Of a DNA stretch of 64,000 bases, positions 43,979 to 52,459 are shown piece by piece (the stretch's first letter is position 1; each line of letters begins with the position of its first letter). The stretch comes from Hwanghaeella grinnelliae (GTDB lineage: Bacteria; Pseudomonadota; Alphaproteobacteria; UBA8366; Aestuariispiraceae), in assembly GCF_004005845.1 (NCBI RefSeq), contig NZ_SADE01000001.1:806001-870000 (forward strand), read 5' to 3'. Below the pieces are notes generated by a model. It was not told where the DNA came from. It ran no database searches and was given only the letters and a program-made list of their open reading frames with translations. A program made the translations under genes and the position numbers.

Positions 43979-45178
43979 TCAATGCGCGGTCGCAAGACCC
44001 GCATTTTCAAGCAAGCTCGCCGCCGCCCATTTGTGGAAACTGTGCGACGGGCCATCCATCGCCGGCGAAAAGGCGCCGCCCGCGAAACCGGGGGAACTGC
44101 GGCCTCGTTGCAACCCTTCCACGGCCCACAGATCTTCTTGGAAGACTTTGTACCAGAAGCGGTGCACTTCCTCGCGCACCGGGGTGTAGTCGGTTCCGGC
44201 GACCTGTTTGCCCGGATAATAGATTTCCATCCGCTCCACCGTCCGGCTTGGCGAGACCGGGTCGAACCATAGGACCCAAACATGGTCGATATGCACGCCG
44301 ATCGTCGCGTTGGGGAATAGGGATATGTATTCGGAAACCGTTTGCCGGTCGGCGGAGATGCGGGGGAAGTGCGGCAAGGCCGGCGCGTTGTTGGGGCGCA
44401 TGGCGTTGTAGGCCAGGCTGCCCTGGCCCGCGTAATACCCTTCCGGCCCGACAATGGGGTAGTGGTCTTCCAGGCGTGAAACCGCGTTCAATTCCGGGTG
44501 CACCATCGGCAGGTGATAGCCGTCGCAATGGTTTTCAACGCCGAACTTCCAGTTCGCCCCCAGTTCCATGGTCCAGGACGAGTGCGTTCCGCCATGGGCC
44601 AGCAAGCCGAAATCATAATCGTGCCAGCGTTCATTCAGCGGCGCGATGAAGTCTTCGAAGGGCTGTGCGTCACCCGACAGATTGACGAAGACCATGTCCA
44701 TCCAGACCGCGCTTCGGATCGGCTTCAACCCATGCTTCGCTTTTTCGAAACCCGGACAGGTGTTCACACCGGGGCCACCGATGCCGGGCGTCTGATTCAA
44801 GTCGCCGTCCAGTGTGAACGACCAAGCATGGTAGGGGCAACGGATCAGGCGTGAGACGTTCTTCTTCTCGTTCACCAGTTCCAATCCGCGATGGCTGCAG
44901 ACATTATGGAAGACGCCGATTTCGCCTGCCTTGTTGCGCACCATCAGCAGCGGCAGTCCCATAAAGGTGACGGGTTTCAAGTCGCCCGGGTTCGGCACGT
45001 CGATGCCGGCCCCGATGACGGCCCAGCTGCGGCCGAACAGTTGGTCGCGCTCCATCGCGAAATAGCGGTCGGAGGTGAACAGTTCGTTCGGCAATCCCTT
45101 GGCGAACTCGATCGGCTGGCCGACGGCTTCCAGGGCAGGTTGAAGACCCTCGATCATGGCGTTGAATTCAGATGACAT
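43979..45178 (-). CDS. Rieske aromatic ring-hydroxylating/demethylating oxygenase, alpha subunit
   Basis: A 399-residue oxygenase starting at 45178 after GAAGGAGG. The Rieske cluster ligands are in VCSHRGLELV near residue 95 and CPYHAWSFTLDG near 115. The C-terminal catalytic domain has the bridging region GVENHCDGYHLPMVHPEL near residue 205, with the Asp and two His expected for mononuclear iron. Alpha-only Rieske oxygenases often demethylate quaternary amines or aromatic ethers. No reductase or ferredoxin gene is adjacent. A LysR gene is divergent and likely controls it. Confidence 0.92.
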   Translation of the reverse strand: MSSEFNAMIEGLQPALEAVGQPIEFAKGLPNELFTSDRYFAMERDQLFGRSWAVIGAGIDVPNPGDLKPVTFMGLPLLMVRNKAGEIGVFHNVCSHRGLELVNEKKNVSRLIRCPYHAWSFTLDGDLNQTPGIGGPGVNTCPGFEKAKHGLKPIRSAVWMDMVFVNLSGDAQPFEDFIAPLNERWHDYDFGLLAHGGTHSSWTMELGANWKFGVENHCDGYHLPMVHPELNAVSRLEDHYPIVGPEGYYAGQGSLAYNAMRPNNAPALPHFPRISADRQTVSEYISLFPNATIGVHIDHVWVLWFDPVSPSRTVERMEIYYPGKQVAGTDYTPVREEVHRFWYKVFQEDLWAVEGLQRGRSSPGFAGGAFSPAMDGPSHSFHKWAAASLLENAGLATAH

Positions 45179-45261
45179 GACGGCAGCCTCCTTCCCGATA
45201 TCCGCGTCCAAACAGTCGCTCATTCTGGGAGAGCTTCTTTCCTGCATCAATTGCCTAAATT

Positions 45262-45277
45262 CTTATCTTTGAATAAG
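45262..45277. promoter_or_regulatory. Dyad in divergent Rieske/lysR region (possible LysR box)
   Basis: CTTAT-CTTTGA-ATAAG (45262-45277) lies in the 107-base gap between the leftward Rieske gene and the rightward lysR gene, just before the lysR start. It has the T-N11-A dyad spacing typical of LysR-type binding sites. Confidence 0.5.
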
Positions 45278-45285
45278 CTGGGCTT

Positions 45286-46221
45286 ATGAGTATTCGAATA
45301 GGAAATCTGCCTCCGCTTAGTGCTTTCATAGCATTGGAGGCCGTCGTTCGGCGGATGAGCTTCACGCTTGCATCACGGGAGCTTAAGGTAACACAGGCTG
45401 CGGTGAGTCAGCAGGTGCGGGCGCTGGAAGACTATCTGCGCGCGGAATTGATCGTCCGGGAAAGGCCGAGAATTCGGCCGACCGAGGAAGCCTTGGTGAT
45501 TGCGAACGCGGTTCGGGCGGGGATCGACGGTATTGAAGCGGCAGTCAATTCCGTCCGCCACCGGCCGGAGCCGAACCGGATATCGGTGGCCTCCACCACG
45601 GCGTTCTCTTCCTATTGGCTGATGCCCCGGTTGACCCGGTTTTTCGGGGAGTATCCGGAATTGGAAGTGAACCTGTTGAGCAAGGATCTGGATATTCGCG
45701 ATTCCATGTCGGGTTTCGATATCGGCATCGTCTATACCAACCAATCACGGCCGGGCTTCCAGGCGACCCGCCTGTTCGGGGAAGAGGTGGTCGCCGTTTG
45801 CAGCGGGCCATACAAAGCGGCCCATCCCGAGATGCAGACCGCCGTCGATCTGCTTGGCGTCCACCTTTTGCATTTCGACAGTGAAGAGCCGGAAACCGAT
45901 TGGCCCGGCTGGTTCACCGCATTGGGGATCGATACGCGGACGCTGACCCCGGGTGGCGTGCGGTCGGCGCTGGAGCGGGGCGCGCATTTCGACAGCTACA
46001 TTTTGGCGACCCAGGCGGCAGTCGAAGGGCAGGGCGTGGTGCTGGGCTGGCGACGGTTGATCGAATCCATGTTGCGACGTGGCGATCTTGTCCGTGCAGT
46101 ACCGGAAGCGGTGGTGCCGGCCAACGGCTATGACGTCATCCTGCCCAGCCGCCTAACCGATGATCCGGCGGTAAAATCCTTTCGCACCTGGTTGGCGCGC
46201 GAAGCGGCGGAAGATTGGTAG
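45286..46221 (+). CDS. LysR family transcriptional regulator (GcvA-like)
   Basis: A 311-residue regulator. The N-terminal helix-turn-helix (PPLSAFIALEAVVRRMSFTL and ASRELKVTQAAVSQQVRALE) matches the GcvA branch. A periplasmic-binding-like effector domain follows from about residue 90 (ISVASTTAFSSYWLMPRLTR). The start at 45286 has almost no upstream leader after the dyad. It is divergent from the Rieske oxygenase gene and probably activates it in response to the substrate. Confidence 0.93.
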   Translation: MSIRIGNLPPLSAFIALEAVVRRMSFTLASRELKVTQAAVSQQVRALEDYLRAELIVRERPRIRPTEEALVIANAVRAGIDGIEAAVNSVRHRPEPNRISVASTTAFSSYWLMPRLTRFFGEYPELEVNLLSKDLDIRDSMSGFDIGIVYTNQSRPGFQATRLFGEEVVAVCSGPYKAAHPEMQTAVDLLGVHLLHFDSEEPETDWPGWFTALGIDTRTLTPGGVRSALERGAHFDSYILATQAAVEGQGVVLGWRRLIESMLRRGDLVRAVPEAVVPANGYDVILPSRLTDDPAVKSFRTWLAREAAEDW

Positions 46222-46241
46222 CGGGCATTCTTAGCTGTTGA

Positions 46242-47003
46242 TCAGGTAAGATCAAAATCAACCGAATGCACTGTCAGGTCCGTGCCGTCGATCAGCACAA
46301 CGCCGTAGGCAGGCGGGGCGGTGTCTGAGCCTTTCAGGGCTGGGTCCTCGAAATCCTGGTTGATCTGGTAGAACAGCGACCGCATGCCGAAGGCGGGGCG
46401 GCCGGCGACGGTGGCTGAGACGGTCATGTGGCAATGGCCGGAGAAAAGCGCCGCGACCTTGGCGCCGTGTTCGGCGATCACTGATCGCAGGGCGGGGCGG
46501 TCCTGCAGGCGCAACGCCTCGAAACCCGGCACGCCGGAATCGAAAGGCGGGTGATGCAGGAAGACGAGGCAAGGTTTGTCCGACGCCGTCAGCTGGTCGT
46601 TCAACCAGTCCAGGCGCCCGCCGTCCAGAATGCCGCCGCCATGTCCAGGCCAGTAGGTATCGAGCAGCAAAAACTGGAACGCGCCAGCGTCGAATACCTG
46701 CTGTACATAGCCGTCCGCGTCGACCGGGGCGTCGGGGAAGGCCCTCTTGAACGCTTCACGTTCATCGTGGTTCCCGATGATCATGTGGCAGGGCATGGGC
46801 AGTGGCGCCAATGCGTCCCTTAACACGGCGTATTCAGCATCGGCTCCCGTATCGGTCAGATCGCCCAGCAGGATGCAGTGGTCGGCATCCGCGTTTTTGT
46901 CCAAGACGTGGCGGACCGCGGCGCGCAAGCAATCCACCGGCGTGCGTCCGGGAACGTTCTTCTTTGAACCGATATGGATGTCGCTGAGGAGTACGATCTT
47001 CAT
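46242..47003 (-). CDS. Metallophosphoesterase, CpdA/GpdQ-like
   Basis: A 253-residue phosphodiesterase with all metal motifs: VLLSDIHIGS, ILLGDLTDTG, MIIGNHDEREAFKRAF, LVFLHHPPFDSG and LFSGHCHMTV. It is the same family as 27010-27804, and the segment GNHDEREAF is shared. In-frame codons upstream of 47003 are absent. It stands alone and is convergent with lysR. Its substrate may be a cyclic nucleotide or a glycerophosphodiester. Confidence 0.88.
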   Translation of the reverse strand: MKIVLLSDIHIGSKKNVPGRTPVDCLRAAVRHVLDKNADADHCILLGDLTDTGADAEYAVLRDALAPLPMPCHMIIGNHDEREAFKRAFPDAPVDADGYVQQVFDAGAFQFLLLDTYWPGHGGGILDGGRLDWLNDQLTASDKPCLVFLHHPPFDSGVPGFEALRLQDRPALRSVIAEHGAKVAALFSGHCHMTVSATVAGRPAFGMRSLFYQINQDFEDPALKGSDTAPPAYGVVLIDGTDLTVHSVDFDLT

Positions 47004-47225
47004 GAGGCCTTCTCGTTCTTGTTGGCGGCGAGAGGTTACCTATCCCGTGCGAACAGCTCCAGTCCAGTGACTTGAATATGGCCAAGGATGCCCGCCAATG
47101 CCGATAGGCACCATGGTCAGACAGGAAATCAATCTTGAAGTGTAAATTAGGATGAGGGATAATAACACCATTCGCCTCCCGTTATCCCCCGGAATGGAGC
47201 GCGAAGTGTGTTGAGGAACTGAGGC

Positions 47226-47945
47226 ATGGCAGAGGCTACTGGAAACGCACCGCTGATCGAGCGGATCAAGGCGCGGCTTGGCGCGCTCGGCCTTTCGGCG
47301 AACGCGGCGAGCGAAGCGGCGGGGCTTGAGCGCACCTATATCCGCAACATTCTCAACGGGCGGTCGCGCGGACCCAGGGGGGAGAACGCGGTGCGCCTCG
47401 CCAAGGTCCTCGACTGTTCCCTGGAATGGCTCTTAGGCGGTGAGGGGGAGGCGCTGGACACGCGCCCAGGCGCGGAGAACCCGGCCGACGATATCGTACT
47501 GGCCGATCACCGGGTGCCGGCGCGTTCGGAAATGCCGCGCGATTTGCCGGTATTGGGCGCCGCAGCCGGTGCGCGGTCTGAAACCGAAGGGGCGGTCGTC
47601 ATGGGCGGCGGGCCTGTGGAGTTTCTCCGCCGGCCGTCGGTGTTGCAGGGCGTCAGCGATGCCTATGTCGTCTATATCGTAAATGACAGTATGGAGCCCG
47701 CCTTCCCGCATGGGGAAGCCGCCTGCGTCCACCCGCATCGCCCGGTCAAGCCCGGCGACAATGTGGTGATCCAAGTGCGCGACGAAACAGGTGACATCTA
47801 TGCTTATGTCAAAGTGCTGGTCCGCCGCACCGATGCGGACGTCGTCTGCCGGCAGCATAACCCAGCGCGCGAAATATCCTTTCCCCGGTCCAGCGTGGTG
47901 TCCATTCACAAGATCCTCTCGGTTTCGGAGCTCATTGGATTTTGA
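47226..47945 (+). CDS. XRE-type repressor with S24/LexA-like peptidase domain
   Basis: A 239-residue CI/LexA-like protein. An N-terminal helix-turn-helix (LGLSANAASEAAGLERTYIR and NILNGRSRGPRGENAVRLAK) is followed by a linker and an S24 domain with the catalytic Ser in YIVNDSMEPAFPHGE near residue 150 and the Lys in IYAYVKVLVRR near 188. The Ala-Gly-type cleavage site is GAAAGARS near residue 113. Such proteins self-cleave on DNA damage in phages, but solitary copies are common in alphaproteobacteria. A strong terminator follows. Confidence 0.92.
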   Translation: MAEATGNAPLIERIKARLGALGLSANAASEAAGLERTYIRNILNGRSRGPRGENAVRLAKVLDCSLEWLLGGEGEALDTRPGAENPADDIVLADHRVPARSEMPRDLPVLGAAAGARSETEGAVVMGGGPVEFLRRPSVLQGVSDAYVVYIVNDSMEPAFPHGEAACVHPHRPVKPGDNVVIQVRDETGDIYAYVKVLVRRTDADVVCRQHNPAREISFPRSSVVSIHKILSVSELIGF

Positions 47946-47963
47946 TTTCGAAGAATGAGGTAC

Positions 47964-47995
47964 AAATCCCCCATTTTTGATTGACTGGGGGATTT
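47964..47995 (+). terminator. Intrinsic terminator after the S24 repressor gene
   Basis: A perfect 10-bp stem AAATCCCCCA (47964-47973) and TGGGGGATTT (47986-47995) with a 12-base loop, followed by TCTGTTTC. It ends the repressor transcript and separates it from the DUF6745 gene. Confidence 0.75.
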
Positions 47996-48044
47996 TCTGT
48001 TTCTATTCTCTCTTTATGGTTGTGGGGCATGGGGGGTGAAACAG

Positions 48045-49253
48045 ATGCGGGATGTCGATGCTTGGCCGGAGGGAGCCCTCCAGGACTATCGAAATAAGTG
48101 GATCGGAATCGGCCTTTCCACGGTCCCGGCGGATCGTGAAGCTGCTGAGCGCGGTATTGCGAGGGCTTATCGCGCGGCCGGCTTCAAACCGCCCAGGATC
48201 GTGTGGTGCGGTTCCCCTATGACCATGGCGCTGGTCCGTGCTTTTGTGTTGTCCCGCCCAAGCAAGGGGTGGACGGAACGACAGGCGGACAGGCTGTGGG
48301 CGGGTTTGCACGCCACGCTCGACGCCGAGGATTGGTCTGCCTTCCGGCAAAGTGTCGTGTCGTGCATCGCTGCTTGCGACGGGATCGATCCCGGCAGCGC
48401 TCTGAAAGATCCGGTAGCGGTATGGGGGCGGGACCATGCGCGCGCCGCCGTGCGAAAATCCGCCGATGCAAATCTGTGGGAAAGCGCGGGCACCAAATTG
48501 GCTGCGCCGGTAAGGCGGCGTGTCGCCGTGGGCGTCTGGGCCAATCTGGGGCGCGGTATTTGGGGCAGCGTGCAGGGTAGTGTGGCCGACAATGCCTGGG
48601 GCGGCTTCAGGTCTTCTGTGCGCGATGCCATCCGGCGAAGCGTTCCCGGCCAGCACGACGCAGGCTGGCTTTGCTTCTATGATTTCTTCGCGCGGGCCAT
48701 GGGGCTCGATGTGGAAACCCTGGTATTGAGGAACCAAGCTCAAATCGCCTCCTCTGCCGGCTGGTGGCTGCCGCATGAACACCTCTGTTGGATTTCCGAG
48801 CGCCCTCGGTTTGTCGCTCAGGATGAAGACGGTGTTCTCCATAACGCGAGCGGCCCGGCAATTAACTTCCGCGACGGTTGGTTGCTCCACGCCTGGCGCG
48901 GCACGCTTGTACCCCAAGCCTGGATCGAAGGCCCGGCGACCCTCACAGCCAAGACGGCGCTGACACACCCCAATGTGGAACAGCGTCGCGCGGCTTGTGA
49001 GATCCTAGGCTGGGAGCCTGTGCTGGGCCGATTGGACGCCCGAGTGATCCAGGCCGACGAGGATCCGAGCATCGGGGAATTGGTTGAGGTGGAGATCCCT
49101 GAGATTGGGCAAGAGCGTTTCCTGCGCGTCACCTGCGGCACCGGCCGACGCTTTGCCTTGCCCGTCCCGCCGCATGTGACCACGGCCCTGGAAGCGAATG
49201 CTTGGACCTATGGCCTGGATGCCGACGCATACAAACCTGAAGTGAGGACCTGA
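48045..49253 (+). CDS. DUF6745 domain-containing protein
   Basis: A 402-residue protein starting at the ATG at 48045, eight bases after GGGGGG. The N-terminal half has short Trp-led repeats (VWANLGRGIWGSVQGSVADN) suggesting a helical repeat. The C-terminal half has WWLPHEHLCWISERPRFVAQ near residue 243, HNASGPAINFRDGWLLHAWR near 268, and ends GLDADAYKPEVRT, as in DUF6745 proteins. No catalytic motif is obvious and no signal peptide is seen. It sits two bases before a 112-residue gene, so the pair is cotranscribed. Function unknown. Confidence 0.8.
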   Translation: MRDVDAWPEGALQDYRNKWIGIGLSTVPADREAAERGIARAYRAAGFKPPRIVWCGSPMTMALVRAFVLSRPSKGWTERQADRLWAGLHATLDAEDWSAFRQSVVSCIAACDGIDPGSALKDPVAVWGRDHARAAVRKSADANLWESAGTKLAAPVRRRVAVGVWANLGRGIWGSVQGSVADNAWGGFRSSVRDAIRRSVPGQHDAGWLCFYDFFARAMGLDVETLVLRNQAQIASSAGWWLPHEHLCWISERPRFVAQDEDGVLHNASGPAINFRDGWLLHAWRGTLVPQAWIEGPATLTAKTALTHPNVEQRRAACEILGWEPVLGRLDARVIQADEDPSIGELVEVEIPEIGQERFLRVTCGTGRRFALPVPPHVTTALEANAWTYGLDADAYKPEVRT

Positions 49254-49255
49254 AA

Positions 49256-49594
49256 ATGCAGACGTTCAAGAGCCAAGCCGCCCAAGGCGATTTCCTGATA
49301 ACGCGGGTAGCCGCTTTGCCGAAACGTGCTGAACCCGTGTATGAGAAAGACGGCGTTGCCATTCTCGCCCATAGCGAAACAGGCCATCACCACGTCATCG
49401 ACGCCAAAGCCGCGACGCTCTACCGCCTGCCGGAAGCGATCTATGAAGCTTTCCTTGTCGTCGAAAAGGCCGCGGTCATCGAACACCGTCGCACCTGGGA
49501 TACCCATGAAGCGCTAAAAGTCGACCCCGGCATCTACCGCATCAACCGCCAACGGGAATACGTGCCGGAAGGATACCGTCTAGCTTCGGACTAG
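49256..49594 (+). CDS. Conserved small protein paired with DUF6745
   Basis: A 112-residue soluble protein. GDFLITRVAALPKRAEPVYE is followed by VAILAHSETGHHHVIDAKAA near residue 35, a His-rich loop that could bind metal, and ends DPGIYRINRQREYVPEGYRL. It starts two bases after the DUF6745 stop. I know this pairing from other genomes but no function for it; the HSETGHHH segment is its most distinctive feature. Confidence 0.75.
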   Translation: MQTFKSQAAQGDFLITRVAALPKRAEPVYEKDGVAILAHSETGHHHVIDAKAATLYRLPEAIYEAFLVVEKAAVIEHRRTWDTHEALKVDPGIYRINRQREYVPEGYRLASD

Positions 49595-49640
49595 GGTATG
49601 TTGTCTGTTCGTGAGCTTCTAGGTGATACAGGGGGGCCGG

Positions 49641-49994
49641 ATGATAAAACTTATCTGCCAAATTAATACGTTTACGGTATCGGTAGCGTTTTTCCTTGTG
49701 TTGGCTTTTGCGATTTTCGTTCTGCTGTCGCCGTTCTTGTCTCAACATCTGCCCGCGGAATTTGTTGCTACGCCGGAAATCATCGGGATTTCAGTTGCGA
49801 GTATTATTTTCTTTACGGTGTTTGTTGGGGGCTTTGCAGCGATACTAAGATGTGTGCAACTTCTCGAAACCATCGAGAAACGGACGCGGTCGATGGGTTC
49901 GATTGGACAGCTTCTTGGCGGTGATGAAATTGAAGCCTTCAAGAATCGAGAAAGGTTGGGCGCACGATCAGAGCCGCAGTTAAAATCTCGGTAG
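49641..49994 (+). CDS. Hypothetical two-helix membrane protein
   Basis: A 117-residue protein with two hydrophobic helices (VSVAFFLVLAFAIFVLLSPF, and GISVASIIFFTVFVGGFAAI near residue 50) and a soluble charged C-terminus. The ATG at 49641 follows GGGGGGCCGG. I recognise no family. Base use is more AT-rich than its neighbours, which may mark recent acquisition. It is 46 bases after the DUF6745 pair. Confidence 0.6.
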   Translation: MIKLICQINTFTVSVAFFLVLAFAIFVLLSPFLSQHLPAEFVATPEIIGISVASIIFFTVFVGGFAAILRCVQLLETIEKRTRSMGSIGQLLGGDEIEAFKNRERLGARSEPQLKSR

Positions 49995-50104
49995 ATATAT
50001 GTTGCTGGCTTCCAATTGTCTTCCCTGCCGCGCGCTATAAACACGCAAACCATCCCTCGTTGTCAGTACGGTTTGTGTTGGCGCCAGCCTCGACAATACC
50101 GTTG

Positions 50105-50353
50105 TCACCTGCGCCGAAAGAACCGCCAATTGAACATGTCCGTCGATGTCGAGAAGACCAGCGCGGTCAGCGTGAAGACAGCGGCGCTAAGTGCGGTGAC
50201 GATCAGCAGCGGGTAGCCGACGAACCACAAGGCGCTGAACCAGAGCAGTAGACTATTGACGGCGAAATACACCCAATCCATCGCCCCGCCGCGACGCGCG
50301 CGCCACGCCAGGAAACCGACAACGGGAACATAAGCCAGGGCCAATTCACTCAA
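50105..50353 (-). CDS. Hypothetical small membrane protein (82 aa)
   Basis: A possible 82-residue protein with two or three hydrophobic helices (LALAYVPVVGFLAW; VYFAVNSLLLWFSALWFVGY; LLIVTALSAAVFTLTALVF) and a basic end WRFFRRR. It would start at a TTG eight bases after GGGAGA. No family is recognised. Hydrophobic periodicity supports it, but the weak start keeps confidence moderate. Confidence 0.45.
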   Translation of the reverse strand: MSELALAYVPVVGFLAWRARRGGAMDWVYFAVNSLLLWFSALWFVGYPLLIVTALSAAVFTLTALVFSTSTDMFNWRFFRRR

Positions 50354-50552
50354 ATCACGTCTCCCATTAGCACGTCACAGTCGAACTGACGCGGTTTGTT
50401 CCTATTGGTCGTCAGACAGTGCAATGCGGTGCCGTGCCATTCTTCATCCTGTTCTCACGCATTGGCAGATAAGTATGAAGCCTACCGCAGCGTAACAAGG
50501 TGCAATCAATCCGACGAGCCGATCAAAATTGTCGCAGGCCGCTCAAAAAAAT

Positions 50553-52241
50553 CTATTCGACGGAACGCATCGGCGTTCCCGACCGCTGCCGTGTTTCCCA
50601 TTCCGGGTCGATCCAGGTGGGGGCGTTGGAGGCGGGGAGCGGGTCTTTGCCGAGGATGATGTCGGCGGCCTTTTCGGCGACCATGATGGTCGGGCCGTTC
50701 AGGTTGCCGTTGGGGATCGTGGGGAAGACGGAACTATCCACCACGCGCAGGCTTTCGATTCCGCGCACCTTGCAGTCCTTGTCCAGTACGGCCATCGGGT
50801 CGCCGTTGCCGCCGATCTTGGCGGTACAGGAGGGGTGATAGGCGCTTTCCGTATTCTCGCGGATCCAGGCGTCGATATCTTCGTCTGACGTCACGTCGTA
50901 ACCGGGTTGGATTTCCTCTTCCCGAAACTTGTCGAAGGCGGGTTGGGCGATGATTTCCCGGCTGAGGCGGATACAGGCGCGGAAGGCCTCCACGTCTGCT
51001 TCTTCCTTCATATAGTTGAACAGGATGGAGGGCTTGCCGGCCGCATCGCTGCCGTTGATCAGAACATGGCCGCGGCTCTTCGGTTTGTTCGGTCCCACAT
51101 GAACCTGGAAGCCGTGGCCGTCGAAGGCGGCATTGCCGTCATAGCGCATGGCGGCGGGCAGGAAGTGGTATTGGATATCCGGCCATTTGATGCCCGGCTT
51201 TGAGCGGATGAAGGCGCAGCTTTCGAAGTGGTTGGTCGCGCCCAAGCCCTTCTTGGTCAAAATCCAACGCGCGCCGATCATGAATTTATGGAACCAGTCC
51301 AATTGCCCGTTCAGGGTAATGGGGTCCTTGCAGCGGTACTGGAAATAGACCTCCAGATGGTCCTGCAGGTTCTGCCCCACGCCTGGTAGGTCCTGCACGA
51401 CCTCTATCCCCTTGTCCTTCAAATGCGCCGCCGGGCCGATACCGGACAATTGCAGCAGCATGGGCGAGCCGATGGAACCGGCCGACAGGATCACTTCTGC
51501 CCGCGCCGTCGCCTGTTTCACCGCGCCGCCTTGGCTGTACTCGACACCGGTCGCTTTCTTGCCATCCAGCAGCACGCGGCGGGTCAAGACGCCGGTTTCG
51601 ACCGACAGGTTGGCGCGCGAGCGCGCCGGCTTCAAATAGGCATTCGCGGTCGACCAGCGCACGCCGTCCTTCACCGTCATGTGCATCGGGCCGAAGCCTT
51701 CCTGGTTGAAACCGTTATAGTCTTCGGTTTCCAAATAGCCGGCTTCCTTGCCCGCCTCGATAAAGGCCTTGTAGAGCGGGTTTTCCATGCGATTGCCGTT
51801 GCTGGTCGATAAGGGGCCGTCACCGCCGCGGTATTCGTCCTCACCCCCCTCGCGCCAGTTTTCAGCACGTTTGAAATAGGGCAGGCAATGGCGGTAGCCC
51901 CAGCCTTCCGCGCCATGGTCTTCCCATTCGTCGAAATCGCAGGCATGGCCGCGCACATAGACCATGCCGTTGATCGAGGAAGACCCGCCAAGCACCTTAC
52001 CGCGCGGGCAGTGCATACGGCGGTTGTTCAAATAGGGCTCCGGTTCCGATTCATAGAACCAGTTGAATTTCGGCATGTTCATCGGGATCGACAGCGCGGT
52101 CGGCATCTGAATGAAGATCGATTTGTCCGACCCGCCCGCTTCCAGCAGCAGGACGGTCTTGGTGCCGTCCGCCGTCAATCGGTTCGCCAACACGCAACCG
52201 GCGCTGCCCGCGCCCACGATGATATAGTCGAATTCCGCCAT
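50553..52241 (-). CDS. betA: Choline dehydrogenase / GMC family oxidoreductase
   Basis: A 562-residue FAD enzyme close in length to BetA (about 556). The FAD fold is [22 protein letters not shown] signatures are [19 protein letters not shown] near residue 85 and [20 protein letters not shown] near 255. The catalytic His lies in [15 protein letters not shown] near 468. The tail [16 protein letters not shown] is typical of BetA. It would oxidise choline toward glycine betaine. betB, betI and a choline importer are absent nearby, so another alcohol substrate is possible. Confidence 0.82.
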   Translation of the reverse strand: MAEFDYIIVGAGSAGCVLANRLTADGTKTVLLLEAGGSDKSIFIQMPTALSIPMNMPKFNWFYESEPEPYLNNRRMHCPRGKVLGGSSSINGMVYVRGHACDFDEWEDHGAEGWGYRHCLPYFKRAENWREGGEDEYRGGDGPLSTSNGNRMENPLYKAFIEAGKEAGYLETEDYNGFNQEGFGPMHMTVKDGVRWSTANAYLKPARSRANLSVETGVLTRRVLLDGKKATGVEYSQGGAVKQATARAEVILSAGSIGSPMLLQLSGIGPAAHLKDKGIEVVQDLPGVGQNLQDHLEVYFQYRCKDPITLNGQLDWFHKFMIGARWILTKKGLGATNHFESCAFIRSKPGIKWPDIQYHFLPAAMRYDGNAAFDGHGFQVHVGPNKPKSRGHVLINGSDAAGKPSILFNYMKEEADVEAFRACIRLSREIIAQPAFDKFREEEIQPGYDVTSDEDIDAWIRENTESAYHPSCTAKIGGNGDPMAVLDKDCKVRGIESLRVVDSSVFPTIPNGNLNGPTIMVAEKAADIILGKDPLPASNAPTWIDPEWETRQRSGTPMRSVE

Positions 52242-52459
52242 GACCCTGCCCGATCCTCAATAATCCCAATAAATGCGCATATCCGGAATAGCGCGCATTC
52301 CGGTCCACATGCTCTAGAACGGCAGCATGGATGGCTCAATCCCCCGATGCTTGCCCAGGCGCGGCATGGTTTCGTGGCGAAGGCGGCGTCACGCAGCTTG
52401 ACGAGGGTGGCGGGGCAGAGGAGTTTTTACCCGTTCTTTTCCTAAAGTGAGGGTGGATC

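Noticed and set aside
47226-47945. Prophage marker
   Set aside because: The S24 repressor could suggest a prophage, but no integrase, structural, replication or lysis gene lies nearby.
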